NCBI GenBank assembly: GCA_034658975.1
Contig: JAYEGJ010000050.1
Coordinates: 1-12,754 of the forward strand
Reading direction: 5' to 3'
DNA from: SZUA-217 sp034658975
Lineage (GTDB): Bacteria; Actinomycetota; Acidimicrobiia; Spongiisociales; ZC4RG35
Length of the DNA stretch: 12,754 bases
Part shown: piece by piece, positions 1 through 6,996 of the stretch
How the letters are laid out: every line of letters begins with the position of its first letter
Numbering within the stretch: the stretch's first letter is position 1
Position numbers and translations under genes: made by a program
The notes under the pieces: model-generated
Told to the model about the DNA's origin: nothing
Databases searched by the model: none
Seen by the model: the letters and a program-made list of their open reading frames with translations, nothing else

Positions 1-1572
1 ACCCAGGCGTGCTTCGGTGAGAGCCCGGCCGAATTCCCGAGCAGTTGGATTCTGCGCCTCGGATGCCACTGCTTCGGTTGCTTGGAGAAGTGAATACCCC
101 GCGCGGAGTGAAGTTGACATGAGAGTAAGAGTGTCGGGAAGTTGATTCTCGAAAAGCCTCTTCTCTCGTGACCCGGCGAACTGGACGAAACCAAACATCA
201 GAAGAAGCATTCCGCCAAACACGATCAGCCCGACGATGAGACCGTTGAAGATCGCCGCGATGATGCCGGCAACGGTCGAGAGCCCAACCATTGCAAGGAT
301 GGCTTCGCCGGGAGTCATCGGGATGTTTGCCTGTTCCAGGGCAGAGTTCATGCCGGAGAAGAGCCCCCGCTTCTTGACCTCCTCCTCGGCGGCTTCGCTG
401 AACCTGCTCAGCAGCGGAAGGCGCTGCAACAGAGGCCTCTTCTCCTCATCCGGCCTGCCCTTCCGTCCGTAGGCCTGAAGACGCTTGGCGAAGCGGCCAG
501 GATCGTCCTCGTCTTCGCGCCCGAACAGGATCACGAGGAACAAGAACAACGTGAGACCCAGGCCGACCGAGCCGATCAGGAGAAGGGTGCCTCGATCGAG
601 CGGTGCGGAACTCTCGACAACGGTTGTGATCAACGGGGCCAGGGTTTCGGTGGTAGTCGGACCGGTTGCGGCGGTTGTTGTCGTCGCGTAACCGGATACG
701 GCAAATGTGGTCGACGCCGTGAATGATAGATAGGAAACGACGAACTCGGCGTCACCCGGCACAGCAATGGGAGAAACAAACTTGGCGACCATCGTGTTGC
801 TGATCTCCCGGCTGATTTCCTCGTAAAGGGTCGACAACTGCTCGGGATCCGGCGTTGAAAGGAAGAGACCGTTCCCGGCGGTAGCAACCTGTTCCACCGG
901 GTCAGGGTTGAAGTCAGGAGACTCGAGAGCCACCCCGAACACGCGGACGTCGGAGGTGGCGACGGCGGCGACTGCCTCTTCGATCGTGGCGACGGAGACG
1001 GTGTCTTCGCCGTCGGTGAGCACGATCATGTGTGCGAGCAAGTCGCGAGCCGACACGCTGCTGTAGAGCTCGACTCCCTTGACGACCGCATCGTTGAAAG
1101 CGGTCTCCCCGTTGGCCTCGATGCCATCGATGAGATCATTGAGGACCTGCTTGCTATTGGTGAAACCAGACAAGACCAGCACCTCATCGGCGAACGTGAT
1201 GAGAGCAATCCTGTCGCTGGCGCGAGCCTGGGAAACGAAATCTTTCGCAGCCGTCTTCGCAGCCTCGATCGGTCCGCCGGCCATCGACCCAGAAGCGTCG
1301 ATCGCCATAACCACTCCCACGGCAACCGTGGAATCTCCAACCGGCTCTACAACAAGGTCGGACACGGCTTCCCCGTTGACCGTGATTCCGACATCTGCCG
1401 GGTCGGGTGCCTCATCGAGATTGCGGAACTCAATGACCATTTGAGTCTGTCCGCCTTCGGGATAACGCGATCCGTTGATGTCGACGATCTCGACCTCAGG
1501 GCTGGCAGTCTGGGCAAGCGCCGGGAGTGCTCCCAGTACGAGAGCGACGAAAACTACGAGAACTCTTCTCAA
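1..1572 (-). CDS. tadB: VWA domain fused to TadB-like type II secretion F protein (partial, C-terminus off window)
   Basis: The frame is open for 524 codons from a TTG start at 1572 to the window edge, so the C-terminus is missing. The TTG has a good GAGGAG ribosome site 8 nt upstream, lying inside the last codons of the ATPase gene before it; only 4 nt separate the genes. Residues 1-20 look like a signal peptide ending ALA-Q. Residues about 84-265 form a von Willebrand A domain with a full metal-ion-dependent adhesion site: DASGS (92-96), a Thr near 158 and the Asp of LTDGED (187). A Thr-rich linker (about 296-310) precedes a membrane helix (about 327-350), a charged cytoplasmic stretch, two more hydrophobic segments (about 423-465) and the start of a T2SSF domain (QLPDTLTLMSTSLRAGYSLL, from 477). 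TadB is the inner-membrane platform of the Tad pilus machine. The VWA part would sit outside the membrane. Fusion is read directly from one uninterrupted frame; its function is inference. Confidence 0.88.
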   Translation of the reverse strand, partial: MRRVLVVFVALVLGALPALAQTASPEVEIVDINGSRYPEGGQTQMVIEFRNLDEAPDPADVGITVNGEAVSDLVVEPVGDSTVAVGVVMAIDASGSMAGGPIEAAKTAAKDFVSQARASDRIALITFADEVLVLSGFTNSKQVLNDLIDGIEANGETAFNDAVVKGVELYSSVSARDLLAHMIVLTDGEDTVSVATIEEAVAAVATSDVRVFGVALESPDFNPDPVEQVATAGNGLFLSTPDPEQLSTLYEEISREISNTMVAKFVSPIAVPGDAEFVVSYLSFTASTTFAVSGYATTTTAATGPTTTETLAPLITTVVESSAPLDRGTLLLIGSVGLGLTLFLFLVILFGREDEDDPGRFAKRLQAYGRKGRPDEEKRPLLQRLPLLSRFSEAAEEEVKKRGLFSGMNSALEQANIPMTPGEAILAMVGLSTVAGIIAAIFNGLIVGLIVFGGMLLLMFGFVQFAGSREKRLFENQLPDTLTLMSTSLRAGYSLLQATEAVASEAQNPTAREFGRALTEARLG

Positions 1573-1576
1573 GCTT

Positions 1577-2932
1577 CTATCTCCTCGCGAAGGGCTCGGG
1601 CTCGAACAAGTCGGCAGGAAGACGAATCCCCTGGTCGGCGAGGTCCTCGGAGAAGGTGGGCCGAATGCCGGTGGCCTTCAAACGTCCCTTATAGATACCG
1701 TCGTCGTCGACACCCATCCCATAGTCGAAGAGGAATAGATCCTGGAGAGTGATGATCTCGCCCTCCATGCCTTCGACCTCCGTGACGTGGGTGATGCGAC
1801 GCGTTCCGTCCTTGAGACGGGACACATGGACGATCATGTGGACCGCCGATGACACCTGCTCACGAATCGCCCGGATCGGCAGGTCATAGCCGGCCATGAG
1901 AACCATGGTCTCGATACGAGACAAGGTGTCGCGAGGGCTGTTCGAGTGAACAGTGGTCAGCGAACCGTCGTGACCCGTGTTCATCGCCTGGAGCATGTCG
2001 AGGGCCGCGGCATCACGAACCTCACCAACAACGATGCGATCGGGGCGCATGCGCAACGTGTTCTTCACCAGATCACGGATGGCGACTGCACCGACACCTT
2101 CGATGTTGGCCGGTCGAGCCTCGAGCGTGAGCACATGCTCCTGGTGGAGTTGAAGCTCGGCTGCGTCCTCGACCGTGACAATCCGCTCATCGCCAGGGAT
2201 GTAGGCGGACACCACATTGAGAGTCGTCGTCTTGCCGGAACCGGTACCACCGGAGATGAGAATGTTGAGACGACCCCGGACACAGGCCCTGAGGAAGTCG
2301 GCAACACGCTGCGTCAGCGTGCCGAAGCTGATGAGGTCAGCCTCTTGGAAGGGATCCACGGCGAATTTACGAATGGTGAGGAACGGGCCGCCGATCGCCA
2401 GCGGGGCGATGATGGCATTGACACGAGAGCCATCGGGAAGACGGGCATCGACCATGGGCGTGGCCTCGTCGACACGACGGCCGATCTGGCCGACGATCTT
2501 GTCGATGATCCGACGAAGGTGCACCTCGTCCACGAACCGGATCTCGGACAGGAATATCTTTCCGTTCTTCTCGTAGTAGACGTCGTAGGGTCCGTTGACC
2601 ATGACCTCGGTGACTTCGGGGTCATTGAGAAGAGGATCGATAGGTCCGTAGCCGAGCACATCGGAGGCGATCTCGTTGAGGAGCGACCGGCGGTCCGACG
2701 AGGTGAGCGGAAGGCCCTGCTCCTGGTCGACTGCCCATTCGAGCATCTCCAGTACGCGGAGCCGGAGCTCGGCGTCCGACATGCCCCTGTCATAGAGCGT
2801 TGGGCCGAGTTCCTCGACGACCTTGAAATGGAGTCGCCCGCGCAACTCACTCAAAGCATCGGTCCGGTTGGCCGAGACGTCGGTGGTCTCGGTCTGTCTT
2901 GCTGCTGCAACTCTTTCAGATAGTGACGGCAC
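1577..2932 (-). CDS. cpaF: Tad pilus assembly ATPase, CpaF/TadA family
   Basis: This 451-residue protein is the secretion ATPase that powers assembly of Flp/Tad pili at the cytoplasmic face. Visible motifs are Walker A GGTGSGKT (228-235), an Asp-box-like TVEDAAELQL (253-262), the Walker B region IVVGEVRD (300-307) and the His box GHDGSLTTVHS (320-330). The N-terminal part (about 25-200) matches the CpaF N-domain, with GYGPIDPLL and EVMVNGP. Length is normal for the family. The start is GTG at 2932 with an AAAGGGG ribosome site about 8 nt upstream. It follows cpaE by 17 nt and precedes the VWA-TadB gene by 4 nt, so it is mid-operon. All key ATPase motifs are intact. The family call is very secure; the exact substrate pilin is not in the window. 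Confidence 0.96.
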   Translation of the reverse strand: MPSLSERVAAARQTETTDVSANRTDALSELRGRLHFKVVEELGPTLYDRGMSDAELRLRVLEMLEWAVDQEQGLPLTSSDRRSLLNEIASDVLGYGPIDPLLNDPEVTEVMVNGPYDVYYEKNGKIFLSEIRFVDEVHLRRIIDKIVGQIGRRVDEATPMVDARLPDGSRVNAIIAPLAIGGPFLTIRKFAVDPFQEADLISFGTLTQRVADFLRACVRGRLNILISGGTGSGKTTTLNVVSAYIPGDERIVTVEDAAELQLHQEHVLTLEARPANIEGVGAVAIRDLVKNTLRMRPDRIVVGEVRDAAALDMLQAMNTGHDGSLTTVHSNSPRDTLSRIETMVLMAGYDLPIRAIREQVSSAVHMIVHVSRLKDGTRRITHVTEVEGMEGEIITLQDLFLFDYGMGVDDDGIYKGRLKATGIRPTFSEDLADQGIRLPADLFEPEPFARR

Positions 2933-2949
2933 TGATCAAACCCCTTTCC

Positions 2950-4131
2950 CTACTTGCGGCCGAACAGGCCTGATTTGCCGGAAGCATCCGGGACCTTGCC
3001 CACAATCAAGGCGGCCACGGACTCAAAGCCCTTCGCCACCTTCGATTTGGGATCTGTTTCCACAACCGGACGCCCCTCATTGACTGACGCGGCCACGATC
3101 GCATCGGAAGGCACCGCAGCCGAAATCTCCATCTTCAAGGCGCCCTCGATCTCTTTGTTGTCGAGTTTCGCCTTGGAATTGCTTCTATTCATGACGAGCT
3201 GGACATTGGACGTGCTGAACTTGAGAAGCCGCAGCGTCTCCAGGGCCAGCTTGGCGTTCTTCACCGATGGCAGATCCATGTCCACCAGCATCAGGAGGTC
3301 GTCGGACTTCTCGACGAGTGACAGGATCAACTCGTCGAGCATCGAAGCCGTGTCGACGACGACGTAGTCGAAGTTCTCCTTCAGGACATCGAGCATCTGC
3401 ATCAGTCCGGCGGTCGTGATGTCGTCCGCGAATGCCGGTTCGAGGGGAGCCGCCAGGACCTTGAGGCCGCTGGGATGCTCGGTCAATAGCGAATCGAGAA
3501 GCTCGGCGTCGAGATGATGCAACTCGTGAGCGGCGTTCACCATCGTGAAACGCGGCTCGAGCTGGAGAACGAGACAAACGTCACCGAACTGAAGGTCGGC
3601 GTCCACAAGGCACACCTTGGTCTCCGGAACACGATTGAGTAGCAACGCGAGGTTGGTGGCGAGCACCGTCTTGCCGCTTCCACCCTTGGCCGAGGTGATC
3701 GTGATGATACGACCATCTTCTGAACGCTCAGGCTCCTGTGGCTTGGGGGTCGCGGTCTGACGCTTGAGCACATCATGGGCGAATTGCTCAATGGCCTCCT
3801 CGATCTTTGCCTCATCCAAAGGAGTGTCGAGAACATCGGATACCCCGGCGCGCATGCCCTGTCTCAGCAGATCTGCCGTGATCTCCTCGGCCACCAGCAT
3901 CAGTACCAGAGCCGGATCTGCGTTGTGCAGCGTGCGGATCTCGTCCATGTGCGCCGCGTCCTTGAACGTGGGTCCGAGGAGGAGCATCCGGACGGTTCCG
4001 GACTCGATCGACTGACTCGCCTCTTCGAGACTCCTGGCGGTCGGGAGCCGTCCTTCGAACAGCTCCTTCGCCGCGGAGATGAAGTCGTCGTCCTGATCTA
4101 CGACCAGGAGATTGTTCTCAGCCATCGACAT
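2950..4131 (-). CDS. cpaE: Tad pilus localisation protein, CpaE/TadZ family (pseudo-receiver plus ParA-like ATPase)
   Basis: CpaE/TadZ proteins place the Tad machine in the cell, using a receiver-like domain and a MinD/ParA-type ATPase. Residues 1-125 fold like a response-regulator receiver: an acidic cluster at 12-16 is present, but the position expected for the phosphorylated Asp after the third strand (RMLLLGP, 48-54) is not Asp. Residues 140-385 hold the ATPase: deviant Walker A KGGSGKT (149-155), VCLVDADLQFGD (173-184) and Walker B YVVVDT (256-261). The protein ends in a basic GLFGRK tail. ATG at 4131 has AAGAGG 8 nt upstream, overlapping the stop of cpaB; a second ATG two codons later is less well spaced. 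Genes on both sides are Tad components with gaps of 12 and 17 nt. Confidence 0.93.
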   Translation of the reverse strand: MSMAENNLLVVDQDDDFISAAKELFEGRLPTARSLEEASQSIESGTVRMLLLGPTFKDAAHMDEIRTLHNADPALVLMLVAEEITADLLRQGMRAGVSDVLDTPLDEAKIEEAIEQFAHDVLKRQTATPKPQEPERSEDGRIITITSAKGGSGKTVLATNLALLLNRVPETKVCLVDADLQFGDVCLVLQLEPRFTMVNAAHELHHLDAELLDSLLTEHPSGLKVLAAPLEPAFADDITTAGLMQMLDVLKENFDYVVVDTASMLDELILSLVEKSDDLLMLVDMDLPSVKNAKLALETLRLLKFSTSNVQLVMNRSNSKAKLDNKEIEGALKMEISAAVPSDAIVAASVNEGRPVVETDPKSKVAKGFESVAALIVGKVPDASGKSGLFGRK

Positions 4132-4143
4132 GCGACAGACCTC

Positions 4144-5130
4144 TTAGTTGCTTGGTTCCAGGTTGCCGAAGATCTCCTCGATGAGATCTCCGCCAAACAA
4201 ATTGTCAATAACAACACCGTCGGTCTCGACCTCGACGAAGTCGGTCGGCACCAGGGTCAGCCAGATCGAACCGTTCTGGAAAGCGAAGACGATGCGCTCG
4301 GCCTGATCCGGGGTGACCTCGAGCGTGAACACCGTGGAGTTACCCACGTCCTCACCTTCGGCCTCGGCGGCCGCTGGATCTGTCGTCGGCACCTGCACCG
4401 TCTCGTCATCCTCATCGGGACGGATGTTGCGACCGGCCGCCAGAACGGGGAGGCCCTGGAGCACGTATCGGGTGTAGGTGACGGTCACGGCTTGTGTGTC
4501 TTCGGCGGCGGGATCGGTCGTTCCGAGCTCGTCACCGGGTGTGGTGTCGCTGGGAAGCGTGATGCCGCCGAAGTCGACGGGCAGCAGATCGAACTCGATG
4601 TCGAGAGAGATGATCATGTTGATGCGGTCACCCGCCTCGACAAAACCGTTGACACCCTGCACATTCGAGGTGCTGATGGTGAGAGCCTGCTTGCCGGACG
4701 GGATCTGCTCGGAGAGCGGAATCACGTCGACGGTAATCTCTGTCCACTGGGCGGCGGTCAGGATGGAGCCTGCTGACACCGGTCCAGCGGCGACCTTGCC
4801 ACTCAACACGTTGCGGAGCTTGTCTTCGCTGTCCAGCGCGTCGGCGGGGACGTCCTCGAACTGGTCAGTGCCCTTCTTGACGGTACAGCCGCCGGCGTCG
4901 GCGAAGCCCAGGTCTTCGTCCTGGCACCGAGCGTCGGCTGAAAACGCAGAAAGCAGAATGTCGCCCTCGGCGCCCTCGGCAATGCCGTCAGGCCCGGCGC
5001 GATAAACAGTGACGATTCTTTGGCCTTCAGTGATGTCGTCTTCGACGCTCTGGAGATAGTTCCATACCGCCCAGGCGGCGAGTCCGGCCAATATCAAGGC
5101 CACTAGAAGAACGATGGCTCTTCTACCCAT
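4144..5130 (-). CDS. cpaB: Flp pilus assembly protein CpaB/RcpC
   Basis: This 328-residue protein has one N-terminal membrane anchor (about 5-23, AIVLLVALILAGLAAWAVW) with the rest predicted outside the membrane. Residues about 38-130 look like a SAF domain, including VLSGKVAAGPVSAGSIL (108-124), and 133-296 match the RcpC/CpaB domain, with the typical VEAGDRINMI (164-173). In Gram-negative bacteria CpaB works with the outer-membrane secretin; in Actinobacteria it occurs without a secretin and its job is less clear. Two Cys (69 and 82) could form an external disulfide, and two acidic, Pro/Thr/Ala-rich stretches (about 193-213 and 237-263) look like flexible inserts. ATG at 5130 is preceded by AAGGGGA with 4-5 nt spacing. 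It is the first gene of the visible Tad operon, 247 bp downstream of rpsA. Confidence 0.9.
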   Translation of the reverse strand: MGRRAIVLLVALILAGLAAWAVWNYLQSVEDDITEGQRIVTVYRAGPDGIAEGAEGDILLSAFSADARCQDEDLGFADAGGCTVKKGTDQFEDVPADALDSEDKLRNVLSGKVAAGPVSAGSILTAAQWTEITVDVIPLSEQIPSGKQALTISTSNVQGVNGFVEAGDRINMIISLDIEFDLLPVDFGGITLPSDTTPGDELGTTDPAAEDTQAVTVTYTRYVLQGLPVLAAGRNIRPDEDDETVQVPTTDPAAAEAEGEDVGNSTVFTLEVTPDQAERIVFAFQNGSIWLTLVPTDFVEVETDGVVIDNLFGGDLIEEIFGNLEPSN

Positions 5131-5133
5131 TGA

Positions 5134-5158
5134 GTCCCCTTCGGTTGTCCCCTCGGTT
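5134..5158 (-). promoter_or_regulatory. Tandemly duplicated ribosome-binding region before cpaB
   Basis: On the minus strand AACCGAGGGGAC is followed directly by AACCGAAGGGGAC, two near-identical 12-13 nt units each containing a strong GGGGA core. The proximal unit is at the normal distance from the cpaB ATG; the distal one lies 12-13 nt further upstream and would be a standby or redundant site. The repeat is seen directly; any role is inference. Confidence 0.45.
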
Positions 5159-5234
5159 GGTCGCCGTCATTGCCGCGACGACTACCTGAGGGCATCCTAC
5201 CGGCGGGCCTTCACCCGCACGGCAAATCTTCAAG

Positions 5235-5251
5235 TCCAATTCCACATTGGA
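5235..5251. repeat. 17-bp inverted repeat in the rpsA-cpaB gap (possible operator)
   Basis: TCCAAT and ATTGGA flank a 5-nt spacer (TCCAC). It lies about 105 bp upstream of the cpaB start and about 75 bp past the hairpin after rpsA. The size and spacing fit a dimeric regulator site for the Tad operon, but the arms are only 6 bp and no confident promoter was found next to it. A TAGGAT box at 5199-5194 (minus) is the best -10 candidate, with only a poor TTGCCG 20 bp upstream of it. Confidence 0.25.
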
Positions 5252-5326
5252 TTGTCGGACCTACGTCGTCCACTCTTGAGGATTTCGACGATAAATCTAC
5301 GACGATGCCGACCTTAGGCAGCAATG

Positions 5327-5358
5327 GGCCCGACCACGATTTCTCGGGTGATCGGGCC
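5327..5358 (-). terminator. Strong stem-loop after rpsA (terminator without U-tract)
   Basis: Beginning 20 nt after the rpsA stop, the minus strand folds into a 32-nt hairpin. A 7-bp GGCCCGA/TCGGGCC base is extended by a T-G wobble and CA/TG pairs, then a 2-nt bulge, then CGA-GAAA-TCG, a 3-bp stem closed by a GNRA-type GAAA tetraloop. The downstream bases (CATTGCTG) are not T-rich, so this is not a canonical intrinsic terminator. Actinobacteria often end transcripts at such hairpins, so termination or 3'-end protection for rpsA mRNA is plausible. Confidence 0.55.
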
Positions 5359-5377
5359 AAATAGCCAGCTTCTCTGG

Positions 5378-6904
5378 TCATCGACGACCGATGCCGCGCT
5401 CCTTGAGCTCCTTGAGGATCGCCTCGAGTGATGCGTCGACAGGCATCGGCGGGTGTTCCTCGGCCTCGGCTCCGAACTCGCGCTCGAACTCGCGTGGCTT
5501 GCGCGGGCCCTTGCGCTGCTCCTGCTTCTCGGCTCTCTCTTTGTAGTCAGGCAGGGCCTGCTTGATCGAGAGCGAGACACGTCGGCGCTCGTCGTCCTTT
5601 TCGGTGATCTTGACGTTCACCGTCTGTCCGATGGAAAGCTCCAGCTCCGGGGATTCGACCCGGTGCATGGCGATCTCGGAAACATGGACGAGACCTTCGA
5701 CACCGTCGGCAACCGAAACGAATGCGCCGAAGGGAACGGTCTTGGTGACCTTGCCCTCGACCACATCGCCGACCTCGTTGTTGTTGGCGAAGACATCCCA
5801 GGGGTCCTCGGTGGTCTGACGGATCGAGAGCGAAATCCGCTCGCGATCGCGATCGACTTCGAGAACCTTCACCGTGACCTTGTCGCCGACCTTGACCAGC
5901 TCGCCGGGATGGTTGACGTGCTGCCAGGAGAGCTCGGAAACGTGGACGAGCCCATCCATGCCGCCCAGGTCGACGAAAGCGCCGAAATTGACGACCGACG
6001 AAATGATTCCATCGCGGATCTCACCTTCGGCGAGGTTGTCAAGGAACTCTGTGCGCTCTTCGGCGAGAGCATCCTCGAGGTGGGCGCGACGGGAGAGAAC
6101 GACGTTGTTGCGCTGGCGATCGAGTTCGATGACCTTGGCGGTGATCGTGTCGCCAATGAACGGGTCGAGATCGCGTACGCGTCGCAGGTCGACGAGGGAT
6201 GCGGGAAGGAAGCCGCGCAGGCCGATGTCGACAATGAGGCCACCCTTGACCACTTCGATGACAGTTCCCTCGACCGTGCCGTCCTCGTCGGAGATCTTCT
6301 GGATCTTGCCCCAGGCGCGCTCGTACATGGCGCGCTTCTTGGACAGGATCATCCGACCCTCGTCATCCTCCATGTCCAGAACTACCGCCTCGACCACTTC
6401 ACCGACGTTGACAACGTCCTTGGGATCGACGTTGTTGCGAATCGAGAGCTCTCGTCCGGGGATGAGACCCTCGGACTTGTAGCCGACGTCGACCATCGCT
6501 CCTTCGGCATCGACGCTGACGATGCTGCCCTCGACGATGTCGCCCTCTTTGAACTTGAGGACGGTGGCCTCGATGGCCTTTTCGAAGTCGTCGCCAAAGT
6601 CGTCGAGGAGTTCGCTCAGATTGGGAGCGGCTTTCGTCTCGCGCTCGACGGTTTCGGCTGCCTCGGTCGACTCCTCTTCGGTGGAGACTGTCTCCTCGGC
6701 CGGTGTTTCGTCGGCCGGGGTTTCGTCGGCCGGTAGAGCCTCGGCTGTCGGAGCCTCTTCGGGTTGGGTGACCGGAGCCTCGGTTGAGGTCTCCTCTGGG
6801 GTCGCCGTCTCGGAGACCGAAGTCTCGGCGACTGGCGTCTCGGGCGTCTGCGCTGTCTCCTCTTCGGGAGTGCCTACAGGCGCGGTTTCTAACTCGTTGG
6901 ACAT
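5378..6904 (-). CDS. rpsA: 30S ribosomal protein S1 with acidic N-terminal extension
   Basis: S1 binds mRNA on the small ribosomal subunit and helps start translation. The 508-residue protein carries four S1 domains at about 118-190, 205-275, 293-363 and 376-448; the third and fourth hold the best-kept motifs (NFGAFVDLGGMDGLVHVSEL and PFGAFVSVADGVEGLVHVSE). Four domains is the usual actinobacterial form. Residues 1-95 are a disordered, Glu/Thr/Pro/Ala-rich tail with PADET repeats. The C-terminal tail (about 450-508) is charged and basic to 470, then acidic. ATG at 6904 is the only sensible start; the nearest AGAGG lies 13 nt away, a long spacing. polA lies 92 bp upstream on the same strand, as neighbours in mycobacteria. 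A promoter in that gap suggests independent transcription. Confidence 0.96.
   Translation of the reverse strand: MSNELETAPVGTPEEETAQTPETPVAETSVSETATPEETSTEAPVTQPEEAPTAEALPADETPADETPAEETVSTEEESTEAAETVERETKAAPNLSELLDDFGDDFEKAIEATVLKFKEGDIVEGSIVSVDAEGAMVDVGYKSEGLIPGRELSIRNNVDPKDVVNVGEVVEAVVLDMEDDEGRMILSKKRAMYERAWGKIQKISDEDGTVEGTVIEVVKGGLIVDIGLRGFLPASLVDLRRVRDLDPFIGDTITAKVIELDRQRNNVVLSRRAHLEDALAEERTEFLDNLAEGEIRDGIISSVVNFGAFVDLGGMDGLVHVSELSWQHVNHPGELVKVGDKVTVKVLEVDRDRERISLSIRQTTEDPWDVFANNNEVGDVVEGKVTKTVPFGAFVSVADGVEGLVHVSEIAMHRVESPELELSIGQTVNVKITEKDDERRRVSLSIKQALPDYKERAEKQEQRKGPRKPREFEREFGAEAEEHPPMPVDASLEAILKELKERGIGRR
6689..6733 (-). repeat. PADET-type tandem repeat in the S1 N-terminal tail
   Basis: Residues 58-72 of S1 read PADET-PADET-PAEET, three 15-bp units in tandem. 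On the plus strand the repeated core is TCGGCCGG followed by TGTTTCG or GGTTTCG. Units are nearly identical in DNA, suggesting recent slippage growth. It sits in a low-complexity acidic tail. Confidence 0.8.
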
Positions 6905-6934
6905 GTGTGGGTGATTACCTCTCAGAAAGGAACT

Positions 6935-6955
6935 CTGCCAACGCGGAGCCGGCAG
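6935..6955 (-). promoter_or_regulatory. Small stem-loop in the rpsA leader
   Basis: CTGCC and GGCAG pair as a 5-bp stem around an 11-nt loop, near the predicted transcript 5' end and about 30 nt before the start codon. Stability is modest. It could shape access to the weakly placed ribosome site, but nothing in the sequence proves a role. Confidence 0.25.
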
Positions 6956-6962
6956 GCACCGA

Positions 6963-6992
6963 AGTGTACGCAGCCATCGCTGCTTTAGCCAA
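6963..6992 (-). promoter_or_regulatory. Predicted rpsA promoter
   Basis: On the minus strand TTGGCT (6992-6987) and TACACT (6968-6963) are 18 bp apart, matching 4 of 6 bases of the -35 consensus and the TAnnnT form of the -10. The -35 overlaps the bases just after the polA stop. Transcription would start near 6956, giving a leader of about 50 nt before the rpsA ATG. Confidence 0.55.
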
Positions 6993-6996
6993 GTGG

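Noticed and set aside
1946..2923. Long plus-strand open frame opposite the CpaF gene
   Set aside because: It is antisense to a gene with clear ATPase motifs; its translation shows no domain and reflects GC-biased codons.
3775..4776. Plus-strand frame of 333 codons spanning the CpaE-CpaB junction
   Set aside because: It crosses two well-supported opposite-strand genes and has no recognisable protein features.
5203..5218. GCGGG/CCCGC hairpin in the cpaB leader region
   Set aside because: Only five base pairs, no T-tract, and expected by chance in GC-rich DNA.
5114..5364. Two short plus-strand frames in the rpsA-cpaB gap
   Set aside because: No ribosome site, basic Arg/Ser-rich low-complexity products, and they cover the regulatory gap and hairpin.
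5453..6736. Plus-strand frame of 427 codons opposite rpsA
   Set aside because: Antisense to the S1 repeats; the acidic, Asp/Leu-rich product is what reverse reading of S1 codons gives.
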